Positions 35,691 to 46,648 of a stretch of 64,000 bases of DNA are shown one piece after another. The stretch lies in assembly GCA_028829895.1 (NCBI GenBank), contig CM054179.1, positions 31,651,117 to 31,715,116 of the forward strand, written 5' to 3'. How positions within the stretch are numbered: position 1 is the first letter of the stretch; each line of letters starts with the position of its first letter. The position numbers and the translations under genes were made by a program. The notes under the pieces were generated by a model. That model was not told the origin of the DNA and searched no databases. It was given only the letters and a program-made list of their open reading frames with translations. Source of the stretch: Sinotaia quadrata (Eukaryota > Mollusca > Gastropoda > Architaenioglossa > Viviparidae).

Positions 35691-36290
35691 ATAATGCATA
35701 CAATACTGCAGGCTACAGTGACTACATTATACTAATAATACATACCACAGTACATACATTGTAGTAATGTTGCATGCTACATTGACTAAATTGCTATTCT
35801 AATGTGAGTACATAGTACTAACGTTACTTGATACAATGAATACATAGCACTAATATTGCAGTGACTACATTTTGATACAATGAATACATAGCACTAATAT
35901 TGCAGTGACTACATTTTGATACAATGAATACATAGCACTAATATTGTATATTACAGTGACTACATTTTGCAAATATTAATGCCACAATAACAACACTATA
36001 CATATGCTATATGCTACTTTGTACTAATACTGCAATGCTATAGTATTACATTATACTTTTATTAATAACTAAATTGTATTAAAAGTTCTGCATGCTATAG
36101 TGATTGCATTTTACTATTATTACTAAAACTGCATTCATTTAGACATGCTACAATATCAACACTCTTCATATAATACATGCTGTAACGACTACTGCGTTCT
36201 AATACTACATGCTACAGTCACTAAATTTTACTGATCTGCACACAATAGTGACTGTATTATACTATTATTGCATACTATTGTCATGACTGA
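35691..36290. repeat. Degenerate repeat region (AGTGACTACATT-like), with an inner 44-bp triplication
   Basis: Pieces such as GCTACAGTGACTACATTATA and ACTAATATTGCA recur irregularly across the stretch. At 35830-35960 the unit GATACAATGAATACATAGCA with CTAATATTGCAGTGACTACATT is repeated at 35830, 35874 and 35918 with almost no change. Confidence 0.75.
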
Positions 36291-36291
36291 G

Positions 36292-36420
36292 TATTCGTGC
36301 GAGAAGTGTTAGATATTCTGTGTACTGTAATATTCGTGCGAGAAGTGTTAGATATTCTGTGTACTGTAATATTCGTGCGAGAAGTGTTAGATATTCTGTG
36401 TACTGTAGTATTCGTGCGAA
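36292..36420. repeat. Minisatellite, 39-bp unit, 3.3 copies
   Basis: TATTCGTGCGAGAAGTGTTA followed by GATATTCTGTGTACTGTAA begins at 36292, 36331 and 36370, with a partial fourth copy at 36409. Confidence 0.95.
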
Positions 36421-36655
36421 TATTTCTGGTAGAGTGATTTATATGCATAGCTGTGCAAGTAGATCTAGCTGTTATTTTATTATCTGTCCAGTAATTCAGG
36501 TATATTATATAAAGTCTAGGTTATTTGTGTAGTTCAGCAAGCAGTTCCAACAGATATAAACTGATTTTATTTAGTAGTGATAATAGGAATCCTAGAAATT
36601 AGAGACTGGTTATTGGTAGCTTTTAGAGTGGATTTGATATTCTGGATAAATTGTG

Positions 36656-36755
36656 TAGCTATGCGAGTAGTTCAGTCACCTAGCTATGCGAGTAGTTCAG
36701 TCACCTAGCTATGCGAGTAGTTCAGTCACATAGCTATGCGAGTAGTTCAGTCACA
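36656..36755. repeat. Minisatellite, 25-bp unit, 4 copies
   Basis: AGCTATGCGAGTAGTTCAGT plus CACCT steps by exactly 25 bases from 36656. The last units read CACAT and CACAC. Diverged relatives (GCGAGTAGTTCTGATAGATA) flank it to about 36800. Confidence 0.95.
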
Positions 36756-36799
36756 CTGATTGGCTTGTTTCGGAATCTGCGAGTAGTTCTGATAGATAC

Positions 36800-37100
36800 A
36801 GCCTGAATCATTTCAGTAATTACACTTGTAGTTCTTGCAGTTTAAGCTTGAATTATTTTCATAACTGTGATAAGTACTTATGTTTCAGCATGGATTATTT
36901 TAGTAGATGTACATGTGCCAGTAGATGTTGTTGATGAAATTAGGATGATAGCAGCTTCTGGTTATCAGCTGATTTCGCTGCTTGGAACGAGGTGTGCTGT
37001 TGCTGGTAGAGTTGTTGAAGGATAGAGTGTAGAGTTTCAGACAGGAAAGTTGTAGAGTGGTATGATGGACGGTGGCCAATGTGTCTGTAGCACTCATACC
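36800..37100. other. Unassigned stretch downstream of ORF1-like copy B
   Basis: The minus-strand open frame over 36900-37097 (Ser/Thr/Asn-rich) follows copy B in the same orientation. It shows no endonuclease or reverse transcriptase motif. It could be the element's sequence beyond ORF1 or unrelated DNA. Confidence 0.35.
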
Positions 37101-38520
37101 TGGCCTGTAGAAATATACATTTGTCCGGTAATTCGTGGGTTAATGTCGTTGTGGTTGGTGTTACTGTTGTCGTAGTCGAAGTCCCGAATATTGGAGGGGT
37201 GAGGGTGGGTGGGTGTATCTTATAGAGTCCAGGCTATTAGCACACCAAGTCTGTACTTAGTGCATACACAAGCCCGGGAGGTTCAACCCCTGTCCTCCTT
37301 TCCTGATGTTATTGTTGCCGTTGCTGCTGTTGTCATGGCTGTCCTGAGTCCGTTGGGATAAGCATAGACGTGGTCTGGTGGTCAAGATGGTCGAGCAGTA
37401 GTTGAATCATGTCCACAATGGGATGGTTAAAAAAAACCTCAGACTGCGGATACTGCTGATCTCTTAATGTCGCTGTCGTTGTTGTGTCTCTAATATCGTT
37501 GAGCAGTATCTTCTGGGTTTCTGAGCTCTCTTGATGCTGGGAAGGCGGTTGTTTTCTCTTATTCTTTTGGTGTGTTGTCTTAGTTTCTGATATTTGTTCA
37601 GTTGTTGGTGGCTCTGTTGTTGTTTTTGTTGGTGGCTCTGGCAAGGGTGTTAGAGGAGGAGCATCAAGCACCCTTGTTTATTTATCTATTTCGGTCACTG
37701 TGTCCGGGTTGTTGATTTTTAAAAGTTGTCTGGCTCTGTCTGAATGTTTTTTCTTTCGTTTTTTTACCTTTTTAGTCTTCTGAGTGTTGGCTATCTTTTA
37801 TTCTTTATTCTTCCTTTTTCATCGTGGTTGTAATCTGGACTTTTTCCTTCTGTCAAAGTTGTTTGCGTCTGTGAGAAGGTTCGTTCCTGTTTTGGAGTCT
37901 TGGCGAATTTACTATTTTTTTGGTGGAATTTGCCAGATGATGTGTGTGTTCGGGGGTGTGTTGTCTTAGTGTCTCTTGCTTGCTTGGCATTGAGATGTGG
38001 TTTTCAAGAACCTGGTTTATAGTCGTGGCTTGACCTGCAACTCGATTACATTGTGCAAGAAGTTCTTCCCTTCCACGAATTTGAAAAAAAATCCAGATTA
38101 TATCTGAGAATGTTTTATCAGGCTTTTCATTGCCAGGCTGAATTATGTAATCAAAGTGTGTTACTTCTCTTACCCCTTTCACCCCATCTTCTATCCTACT
38201 TTTTAGGATTTCCCTGTGTAGTCTTCGATTTCGTATTCTTTCTATTCTGACTAGGACTTGGGAGTGGCACAAGCTGTGGGTCGAGTGTACCTCTAATCCC
38301 GGTATCCGAAGGATATGAAACATCTGGTCAGTTCAGCTGCTCGAGTGTGAGTGTGACTTATCCTAAGTCCGGTCAGTCAAATTAAAGGGAACGCTTCCGG
38401 CCTATGTTGATTTCGCGTGGGGAGAGGCCTAATGGATAAGTCGAAATTGAAACAAGTTGTTGTTTAAAGATGTCACATTGTAGTGTGGTAGCTCGTTCGT
38501 CTGTGTCGCTCACATCTGTC
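37100..38520 (-). mobile_element. ORF1-like repeat family, copy B, the most complete
   Basis: A minus-strand frame opens at 38323 and stays open to 37853. It contains VRIERIRNRRLHREILKSRI, then VTHFDYIIQPGN and IFFQIRGREELLAQCNRV. This order (basic helix, short strand with FDYI, strand with a basic-REELL helix) resembles the RNA-binding fold of LINE ORF1 proteins, where a hydrophobic strand is followed by R-x-x-(I/L)L. A basic linker follows, then RVLDAPPLTPLPEPP, a Pro/Thr-rich stretch and NHPIVDMIQLLLDHLD (about 37379-37428), shared with the other copies. One stop (TAA near 37680) separates the two open parts. The sequence from 38324 to about 38520 has several CpG and may be the 5' UTR. No ORF2 was found downstream. 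The family is unnamed here; ORF1 of a non-LTR element is the best guess. Confidence 0.55.
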
Positions 38521-38529
38521 CGGTAGATG

Positions 38530-39000
38530 TACACATTAGCCCGGTAGTCTGTGGGCTAATGTTGTGATTGATGTTGTTTTCATTGTCGTAATCCTCGATG
38601 TTGTAGGGAAGAGAGAGGGTGGGTTTCACAGAATCCAGGCTAGTAGCACACCAAGTCTGTACTTATTGCATCCAGACGTCCAGGATGTTCACCTCCCCTG
38701 TCCTGCTTACTGATGTTGTTGTTGTCGTTGTTGTTGTCGTTGCTGTCCTGTTGTCCATTGGGATAAGCGTAAGCGGGTGGTGGCGGCCAGTAGAGATGAT
38801 CGAGCAATGGCTGAATCATGTCCGCGATGGGGTGATTTAAAAATCCCCATTGTGGATGCTGCTACTCTCTATGCTGCCATTGTTGTCGTTGCTCTAGGTG
38901 GTGGTAGCTGTTATTTCTCCTTGTATTTTCTTTGTCTACTTGGCGTTGTGGAGAAACTTCCTCTATGGGCCTCTGAACTCTTCCGACGCTGGGAGGCGAA
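38530..39000 (-). mobile_element. ORF1-like repeat family, copy C
   Basis: Only the Gln-rich end and the conserved block remain: NHPIADMIQPLLDHLYWPP (about 38780-38837), followed by YAYPNGQQ and an Asn/Asp-rich stretch. The diagnostic CACACCAAGTCTGTACTTA also present in copies A and B (A reads CTGTACCTA) lies at about 38647-38665. It is in the same orientation as copy B and directly upstream of it. Copy C keeps TGG where copy A has TAG before the block. Confidence 0.6.
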
Positions 39001-39021
39001 CTGAATCAACAATTAGAAAGA

Positions 39022-39041
39022 ACACACACACACACACACAA
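39022..39041. repeat. (CA)n microsatellite
   Basis: About ten CA dinucleotides at the left edge of the spacer between copies C and D. Confidence 0.9.
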
Positions 39042-39289
39042 ATAAGGAAGCAAGGAAATGAAACATTCAAAATTACATACCAAAAAATAAACACAATACA
39101 AAAGTCTAATACAAGAGGGGAAAAAAGAGCTTGGTACAAAACACGCAGCACTCTCAAAGAAAATAAACAGATAAAAGAAATGAAAAAAATTACGAAACCA
39201 CAAATACCACCCATTAAAATACAAAACAATAATGAACCTCTATCAGTTTCAGACATAGAAAAGGCAGAAAACTAAATTCAACACTTCTA

Positions 39290-39609
39290 ATGCAAGATTT
39301 CAGGACAAACAAAAATATGCAATCACTGTAAAATAGAAAACACTATACAAGACTTCCAATTGCACTGTCCAGCATCCAGTGACGAAAGAAAAACTATCAT
39401 TGACACCAGAAATCGGTTACAAGTTCCATTCCACTCATTCACTACTTTATCTACAGTCAGAAACAGAAAAAATAATTCAAAAAGCAGTCATCTGTTTCTT
39501 TACAGAAACAAACACACTACACCTTCTTTAAAACATTTAAATAATGACTTTAAAAAGAACAACAAAACAAATAAACTAATAAAAACACACTCACCACTTG
39601 CAATATAAG
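39290..39609 (+). pseudogene. Retroelement remnant with a C-x2-C...C zinc-knuckle-like motif
   Basis: An open frame of about 100 codons ends at a TAA at 39607-39609. It contains KICNHCKIENTIQDFQLHCP followed by ASSDERKTI. C-x2-C-x(9-10)-(F/L)xLHCP with a nearby Arg is the pattern seen near the C-terminus of many LINE ORF2 proteins; the usual His (E-H-F-L) is Asp here. It is followed on the same strand by ORF1-like copy D. Either two different insertions abut, or this motif belongs to the ORF1 of copy D's own element. The remaining residues are Lys/Asn/Ser-rich and give no further clue. Confidence 0.4.
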
Positions 39610-39779
39610 GAACTAACCACCTTCATATGAACTATAAAAAGTAGAATGACCTTTTCAGAATAAGAATAAGATGAGAAGAGGAAATCTTCACAGGAACAAA
39701 CCAAGAATAGAACATCAAAAGATGAAAATTCTTTTGCGGTTTCTGAGGAAAAAAAACAACAAACAATAAAAATTAGCAA

Positions 39780-40480
39780 AACCTTGAAGAAGGAAAAAAT
39801 AACAGACTGAAACGGACAACACCAAGAAAGCAGACAATCTGACAGAAATTAATACGGCTCTGGATGTTCACAAGGGTGCTTGAGGCCCCATCGCTCACTA
39901 AAAAAGTCTCACCCTTGCCAGCAAGATCAACAACGGTAACGACAACAATAACAACACCAGCACTACAGCCAACAATAAGCAAACCAAAACAAAAACAACG
40001 CTCACCACCAAAAATGAGAAAACAGCAACAACAACAGCGTCAACAACAGCCACAACAACGCCGAAGAAACCACCACCAACAACAACGATAACAACAATGG
40101 CGACACAGTGAGCAACAGTTTGGGGATATTTCAACCAACTCCATTGCGGACATGATCCAACTCCTGCTAAGCCAGCTTTACTGGCCGCCAGCGCCCATCT
40201 ATGCGCATCCCAACGGACACCGGAGATAGCGGCGACATCAACAACAGCGATGGCAACAATACCAGTGAAGAGGACAGGGTGTGTGTGTGAACATCTCGGG
40301 CGTATGTCTCACTAGGTACAGTGAGTGTGTGCTACTAGCATGGCTCTGTAAGACACACCCACACAGCATCGGGAACAACAGCAGCAGCAACAACAACCAC
40401 GACTTTAGTCCACGAAATATCGTGCTAAAATCCGCCTTTGCCGGCCAGACATATGCGCCACGGACGAATTAGCTTAACAC
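39780..40480 (+). mobile_element. ORF1-like repeat family, copy D, opposite orientation
   Basis: Plus-strand counterpart of copies A-C. The linker LTEINTALD frameshifts into TRVLEAPSLT, equivalent to TRVLDAPPLT in copy B. A basic and Gln-rich run follows, interrupted by a TAA stop after the run (about 40089-40091). Then comes SIADMIQLLLSQLYWPP (about 40140-40193) and YAHPNGHR. Beyond it, Asn-rich and GGGTGTGTGTGTGAACA sequence corresponds to the ends of A-C. One stop and one frameshift make this copy non-functional. With copy C it forms an imperfect inverted repeat. Confidence 0.6.
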
Positions 40481-42292
40481 GGCAATTTCAGTTTTTAAAA
40501 ATTTCTACTTCAACGTTGACATATTCTAGACCCGGACTCCACCCTCCTTTTCCCAGTGCGAAATCGGCGGAAACCAGAAACGCCCCCCTCCCTAACTACT
40601 AACTACTGACACCTAGAATAAATTCACGCACCCAACTATTTTCCTTTGACCATGAACGTAAAATGAAAAAAAACGGTCGTGGGTGATGGAATGTGTGCTG
40701 TTACTATAGCCTTCATAGTATACCTGATATTAGAAGTCTTATTTGTGAGAAGCAGTGTCTTAAGTTTCTCATGACAGTTTGCAGTTACAGATAAAACAAA
40801 ATGTGTTTGAGATAGATGACTTTTAATCAAGATAACATTTTTTCTCATTAAAGCAGTTAAAATTGCATTTTTATAAGTAAAACTAGATCATATGTATAGA
40901 ACTATAACATATGTATAATTGTACAAGTCAGGCAGGATTAAAAACATTAGGTGTATTGCTTTGTGCGTTTTATACATGTGGTCCCCGACCTAACCCATAA
41001 TAAACGGTTGTAACCCTTTACCCAAAATGGCTGGACGTCCCTGTAATAGATTGGTCTGGTTATTGTTGAGTTGGTTAGTTCTAGGTCGTATCTAGGAGCA
41101 AGTAGACAGTGCTAGAGTATTTGAATAGCTGTGCGAGATGTTGTATCAAAGTAAAAAAAAAAGGTTGTTTTAATAGCTGTAGGAGTTGTAAATAGATACA
41201 GCCGTATGCCTACTTACTGCTTTGCTCTGAACCACATGGTCCAATGCACATGTGGCTGAAAATGCAAAGCGCTCCTGTCTTATAACGACCTTGTCACGGA
41301 CACATGAGACAGTAATCAGACACAGGCCCTACCCCGCACTTATTCACCTCAAAGCGTATCCACTCCTTCGTCGTCACCGAACCTGAACAGAATGAAGGGC
41401 TTGAAGTTTTCTGATAAACTTTTGATATCCTCTTATAGATTTTGTTACTGAAACAGTAATTGAATCTTTATTTCATCTCTATAACCCAGGAACATTTATA
41501 AAGGATTGATAATAATTCACTGATGAAAACATTCTGTCTTTAATTTTATTGGTAGTTGACTAACTTCTTAAAGTTCAGAAATGGAATATTAACGTATCAC
41601 TCTCTGCAGCACGAACCAAGCTACAAATGTACATGACAAGTTGCTCACTAAACAAATCAATAAGCGGGTAGATGTTTAGTCCCAATCCTAACCAGCCTGC
41701 CTAGACAGATGTAGGCAGCTGACAGAATAAATAGAGTCTGATGATCGGATTGATGACAGAATAAATAGAGTCTGATGATCTTATTGATGACTTTATTAAG
41801 TGACAAAGAAGTAGATTGAGATCGATGACTGTATTATTAATAAATATTTGCATTTAACACAATAGACACATACTTAGTCTATTTAACTAAAACTATAATT
41901 AAAAACTGAGTTACTCATAATATATTTTATGTAGTTAATAAAGTAGGCCCAGTTAAACTCTACACTCTTAAAAAAAATATTGCAATTAAATTTAATACTT
42001 ACCCATATGGAAGCTACTAGAACAGCTATAGTCTTGCAGGTTATATCTTCCCAGGTAGAGTTTCTGACTGAGGATAAGTGATTGACACATTGGTTTAGGA
42101 TGAGTAGATGCGGCGTGGGTTTTTACAAGAAGTTAAAGTCACAAGTTTGTGCGTCAGACTCTATTCATTCTGTCTACTGTCAACACTGTCTAGGAATAAT
42201 TAGTGTAACTGGAGAAGATCCATCTATCTGTTTACTGATTTGTCTGATGTGAAACCAATCATGTTTATTTGAAGCTTGGCTTGAGTTCAAGT
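40481..42292. other. No gene; traces of a GCTGTGCGAG-type repeat and a short duplication
   Basis: At about 41110-41205 two diverged units (AATAGCTGTGCGAGATG and AATAGCTGTAGGAGTTG, the second followed by AGATACAGCC) resemble sequence at 36440-36810. A short tandem duplication of GACAGAATAAATAGAGTCTG lies at 41721 and 41755. Nothing else was recognised. Confidence 0.5.
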
Positions 42293-43506
42293 TGATGGCA
42301 GGGTGTAGAGGAAACAAGTTGATAGCAGGGTGTAGATGAATCAAGTTGATGGCAGGGTGTAGAGGAAACAACTTGATGGCAGGGTGTAGGGGAATCAAGT
42401 TGATGGCAGGGTGTAGATGAAACAAGTTGATGGCAGGGTGTAGGGGAATCAAGTTGATGGCAGGGTGTAGATGAAACAACTTGATGGCAGGGTGTAGGGG
42501 AATCAAGTTGATGGCAGGGTGTAGATGAAACAACTTGATGGCAGGGTGTAGGGGAATCAAGTTGATGGCAGGGTGTAGATGAAACAAGTTGATGGCAGGG
42601 TGTAGGGGAATCAAGTTGATGGCAGGGTGTAGAGGAAACAACTTGATGGCATGGAGTAGACTGTAAAGGAAACAAGTTGATGGCAGGGAGTAGACTGTAG
42701 AGGAAACAAGTTGATGGCAGGGAGTAGACTGTAGAGGAAATAAGTTGATGACAGGGTGTAGAGGAATCAAGTTGATGGCAGGGTGTAGACTGTAGAGGAA
42801 ACAAGTTGAGGGCAGGGTGTAGACTGTAGAGGAAACAAGTTGAGGGCAGGGTGTAGACTGTAGAGGAAACAAGTTGATGGCAGGGAGTAGACTGTAGATG
42901 AATCAAGTTGAGGGCAGGGTGTAGACTGTAGAGGAAACAAGTTGAGGGCAGGGGTAGAGGAATCAAGTTGAGGGCAGGGTGTAGACTGTAGAGGAAACAA
43001 GTTGAGGGCAGGGTGTAGACTGTAGAGGAATCAAGTTGAGGGCAGGGGTGGAGGAAACAAGTTGATGGCAGGATGTAGACTGTAGAGGAAACAAGTTGAT
43101 GGCAGGGAGTAGACTGTAGATGAATCAAGTTGAGGGCAGGGTGTAGACTGTAGAGGAAACAAGTTGAGGGCAGGGGTAGAGGAATCAAGTTGAGGGCAGG
43201 GTGTAGACTGTAGAGGAAACACGTTGAGGGCAGGGTGTAGACTGTAGAGGAAACAAGTTGATGGCAGGGTGTAGACTGTAGAGGAATCAAGTTGAGGGCA
43301 GGGGTAGAGGAATCAAGTTGAGGGCAGGGTGTAGACTGTAGAGGAAACAAGTTGATGGCAGGGGTAGAGGAAACAAGTTGAGGGCAGGGTGTAGACTGTA
43401 GAGGAAACAAGTTGATGGTAGGGTGTAGACTGTAGAGGAAACAAGTTGATGGTAGGGTGTAGACTGTAGAGGAAACAAATTGATGGCAGGGTGTAGAGGA
43501 AACAAG
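42293..43506. repeat. Large minisatellite, 27-bp and 34-bp related units, about 1.2 kb
   Basis: The left part (42293-42655) has 27-bp units based on AAGTTGATGGCAGGGTGTAG, with AGGGGAATC and ATGAAAC variants alternating as a 54-bp dimer. The right part (42655-43490) has 34-bp units, the same sequence plus an inserted ACTGTAG, mixed with shortened units. All three minus-strand frames lack stops over most of the array. This yields a 419-codon frame at 42265-43524 with a 34-residue super-repeat and a 230-codon overlap. It has no sign of being a real gene. Confidence 0.96.
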
Positions 43507-44044
43507 GGAGTGTGGTGCACACAACCACCTCCAGTCATATTAACTCCATAAATCACAATGAAGTCGACTGTCATTGCATACTTGAAAGCTTTTAAAGTCA
43601 TATTAGTAACCGTGACTGATATAACATTTAACTAGTACAACTTCACTTATAATGTCATAAATGTAAAAGTAACTGATAACAGATTTACCTAGCACATTCT
43701 CACTTAGCAGGATGACTTATAAGTAAAAGTGACTGGGATATCAGATTTATCTAGCACAATCTCACAATAACATATAAGTAACGGTGACTGATATCAAACT
43801 TATCTAACAGTCTCACTTACAATGATACTTCTTTAAAAAAAATAGCAACCAACAGCTCTTGCACTTTTAATGTCTTATGCATTATGTTCTATTAATCAGC
43901 AAGATAGACATATATACACAATGATATAGAAACAAACAAATTTAGTTAAATAAATATAAACTGTAATGTAGTAATAGGTGACTGTATAACTATTTATATG
44001 TCTGCTAAATATAAATAGAATAAAGGAAAATTTCAAACAATATA
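43507..44044. other. Degenerate repeats, no gene
   Basis: A loose repeat (AAGTAACTGATAACAGATTT, AGTGACTGGGATATCAGATT, GGTGACTGATATCAAACTTA) with CTAGCACA and TCTCACTTA occurs every 60-70 bases from 43605 to about 43830. The rest is AT-rich. Confidence 0.6.
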
Positions 44045-44045
44045 T

Positions 44046-44228
44046 TCATCCAATAACATTCATCTAATAACATTCATCCAATAACATTCATCCAATAACA
44101 TTCATCTAATAACATTCATCTAATAACATTCATCCAATAACATTCATCTAATAACATTCATCCAATAACATTCATCCAATAACATTCATCTAATAACATT
44201 CATCCAATAACATTCATCCAACATTCAT
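44046..44228. repeat. Minisatellite, 14-bp unit, about 13 copies
   Basis: AATAACATTCATCC and AATAACATTCATCT units are mixed; the step is 14 bases throughout. Confidence 0.97.
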
Positions 44229-44273
44229 TATAAAAAACAAAGAAGCATACATCATGTTGAACGAATACACTAA

Positions 44274-44386
44274 AAGATATTATTTCACATGGAGAAACTT
44301 ACTTCACAAAATGGTTGGTAAAGTAGAAAGATATTATTTCACAAGGAGAAACTTTCACAAAATGGTTGGTAAAGTAGAAAGATTTA
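44274..44386. repeat. Tandem duplication, 52-57 bp unit
   Basis: AGATATTATTTCACATGGAG and AGATATTATTTCACAAGGAG begin the two copies. Both end CAAAATGGTTGGTAAAGTAG. The first copy has five extra bases (TTACT). Confidence 0.9.
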
Positions 44387-44452
44387 GGATCATTTAAAAT
44401 AAAATATATAGAGAAACGTATAATAAAAATATTCTCCTTACTTTAGAAAGGC

Positions 44453-44453
44453 A

Positions 44454-44498
<45 letters not shown>
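44453..44498. repeat. (CA)n microsatellite
   Basis: About 22 CA dinucleotides after GCAGA. A short GTGC/GTGT run follows separately at 44718-44748. Confidence 0.95.
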
Positions 44499-44500
<2 letters not shown>

Positions 44501-44748
44501 GCTAGATTTAAAAATTGTTTATAATTTTATACTTCAGTTTTGGTTGTGACGGATTTACTTCCAAGTCACAAACCACTTTTTCTTGTACATTCGATCGTAG
44601 GTCGGCTTATAGCCATTTAAACATCTGTTCAGAATATAGGCGAGTCTTCAATTTTCAAATTCCTATAATTAAATCTATTTAAATGTTCAGATTTTTAATT
44701 ATTGTCTACGTGCGTGAGTGAGTGCGTGCGTGTGTGTGTGTGTGTGTA

Positions 44749-46460
44749 TTCCCTTAAATCATAAGCAGGAAATAATTACTAGTCGTCCAGAAAAAAATTC
44801 TCCCTTCTTTCTCATATGTTAAAAGACATCAAACGCACTCTTGAAAGAGCTTGTCATCACAAGCATGCTCATAAAACCAACTCGGAGGGAATTCACACTT
44901 CATATGCTTGGAGGTTAACTGGCTTATTTCCCCTCACTGCCGAAAGCACGGGAAAAGATATATACCCAGGTTCACGTAGTGAAAGGATTTCTCGAGTTTC
45001 TTACATATCATTGAGGGTTTTAATAAATATTATATTATCTGATGGCTGCTACAGAGGCTGATCTGCAGGAATCTGCTGTCGCAAATAGCATTTTCCGAGA
45101 GTCAACGCCAGCTTAACACACGCTATGGTGACAAGAACGATGAATATAATACTCTGTCAAAAATATACAAAATGTAGATCTATGTGTGCGAGATGTTTTG
45201 ACGAGATTCTGTTGACTGAATCGTTGTCATTATCATCATTATTTAATTGTTGTTTTTAACTCAAACAATAATTGTGAATTAAATTTTTAAATAAAAGTAT
45301 CTTATTAATTTATTGTTCTTCTAACCCTTCTGTTCACAAAATGTTCTCTTCTTCCCAGACATTGTTCACAACTAAGGGAATTCACAGAATGAATTGACTT
45401 ACAAGTCTGAGATATGAGAAAAACCATAGTCATTCGTATAAAATTAGGCTTAAGTGATAATGTACAATATGAAGTGAGAATGTGTCACGTCGTATACAAT
45501 TATCTGGCCTACAATTAGTCTATGATGGATGAGAAAAGTTCACCTCTATAATATTATTTGCTTTACAAATACGAGAGATAATTTTTTTTCAGCCCTGTAA
45601 AATTATCAGCTTACTACTATGAAAGATGAGAAAACATCAGCCCATCTAAAAAATAATAAAAAAATGAGAATAGTCTTTAAAATTATGGTCTGGACTTTGT
45701 TAAAGAACAAAAAATAAATACGCCATTTACTATATTACTACTACTACTACTATTAATAATAATAAAAGTATGAAAAGTAATACAGTATTTGTCCTTTGAA
45801 AGTTCTAAATACTTTACAATAATTACATATAGAACTGTGGCTATTTAACAAAAGACAAAGGCCATAATTACGTCCGAGGGTAAGAAGGTGCTAAAAAAAA
45901 AAACAAATGCTTAAATAGGGTGACTGAACAAATTTAATTTCACTATGAGATTCTCAGAGTCCCATAAGACTTCCTGTGGAGATTGGGGCAGAATAGGACA
46001 TGTCTGAAATGATAAATATATTTTGTAAATAATGATTTGCAAATTCTACCCATTACAAATTTCGAGTTGTATTTCTTTTTTAACAATGTTTGTATTTTAA
46101 ATGACTTGAAATTGTGATGTTATTCTTGGTATCGAGCAAACGCATGTAAAGAAATTCAAATGAAAACCAAGAATAAAATTACAGACTTAACGCTTAGTAA
46201 ATCATGAGCTGATGTGCGCTAACACTTGTATATTTCACAGCTTCGGAAGTCAAAAGTTGTACAAGTTAAAATTCCATCTACACTGAGAGCTTCAGCTTTA
46301 TCTTCAACTTAGAGACCTTGGCCCTGAGTATCCTTGGTCTAAAGGTACTGTCACTTGAGCATTGCCAGACTGTTGCGAGAAACCCAGTTGGTCAAGAAGA
46401 CAACGGAAAAGGGGAGGCAAGCAGTAGACTTCGTCCGAGCCAAAACTATTGCAAAGAGAT
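44749..46460. other. No feature seen
   Basis: AT-rich sequence. The open frame at 44816-45061 has no recognisable motif; a short ACT/AAT trinucleotide run lies at 45737-45766. Confidence 0.5.
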
Positions 46461-46648
46461 ACAGAAACACTATGTGGGTATTACACATGACACAGAAACA
46501 CTATGTGGGTATTACACATGACACAGAAACACTATGTGGGTATTACACATGACACAGAAACACTATGTGGGTATTACACATGACACAGAAACACTATGTG
46601 GGTATTACACATGACACAGAAACACTATGTGGGTATTACACATGACAC
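46461..46648. repeat. Minisatellite, 31-bp unit, 6 near-perfect copies
   Basis: ACAGAAACACTATGTGGGTA followed by TTACACATGAC begins at 46461, 46492, 46523, 46554, 46585 and 46616 with essentially no differences, so it is young. Confidence 0.98.

Noticed and set aside
42265..43524. 419-codon minus-strand open frame, a possible repetitive secreted protein
   Set aside because: It coincides exactly with the minisatellite, all three frames are open, the 34-residue periodicity is three 34-bp units, and there is no signal peptide or non-repeat domain.
46318..46552. Overlapping plus-strand frames of 65-67 codons
   Set aside because: Their ends are the 31-bp minisatellite; the non-repeat half has no recognised motif.
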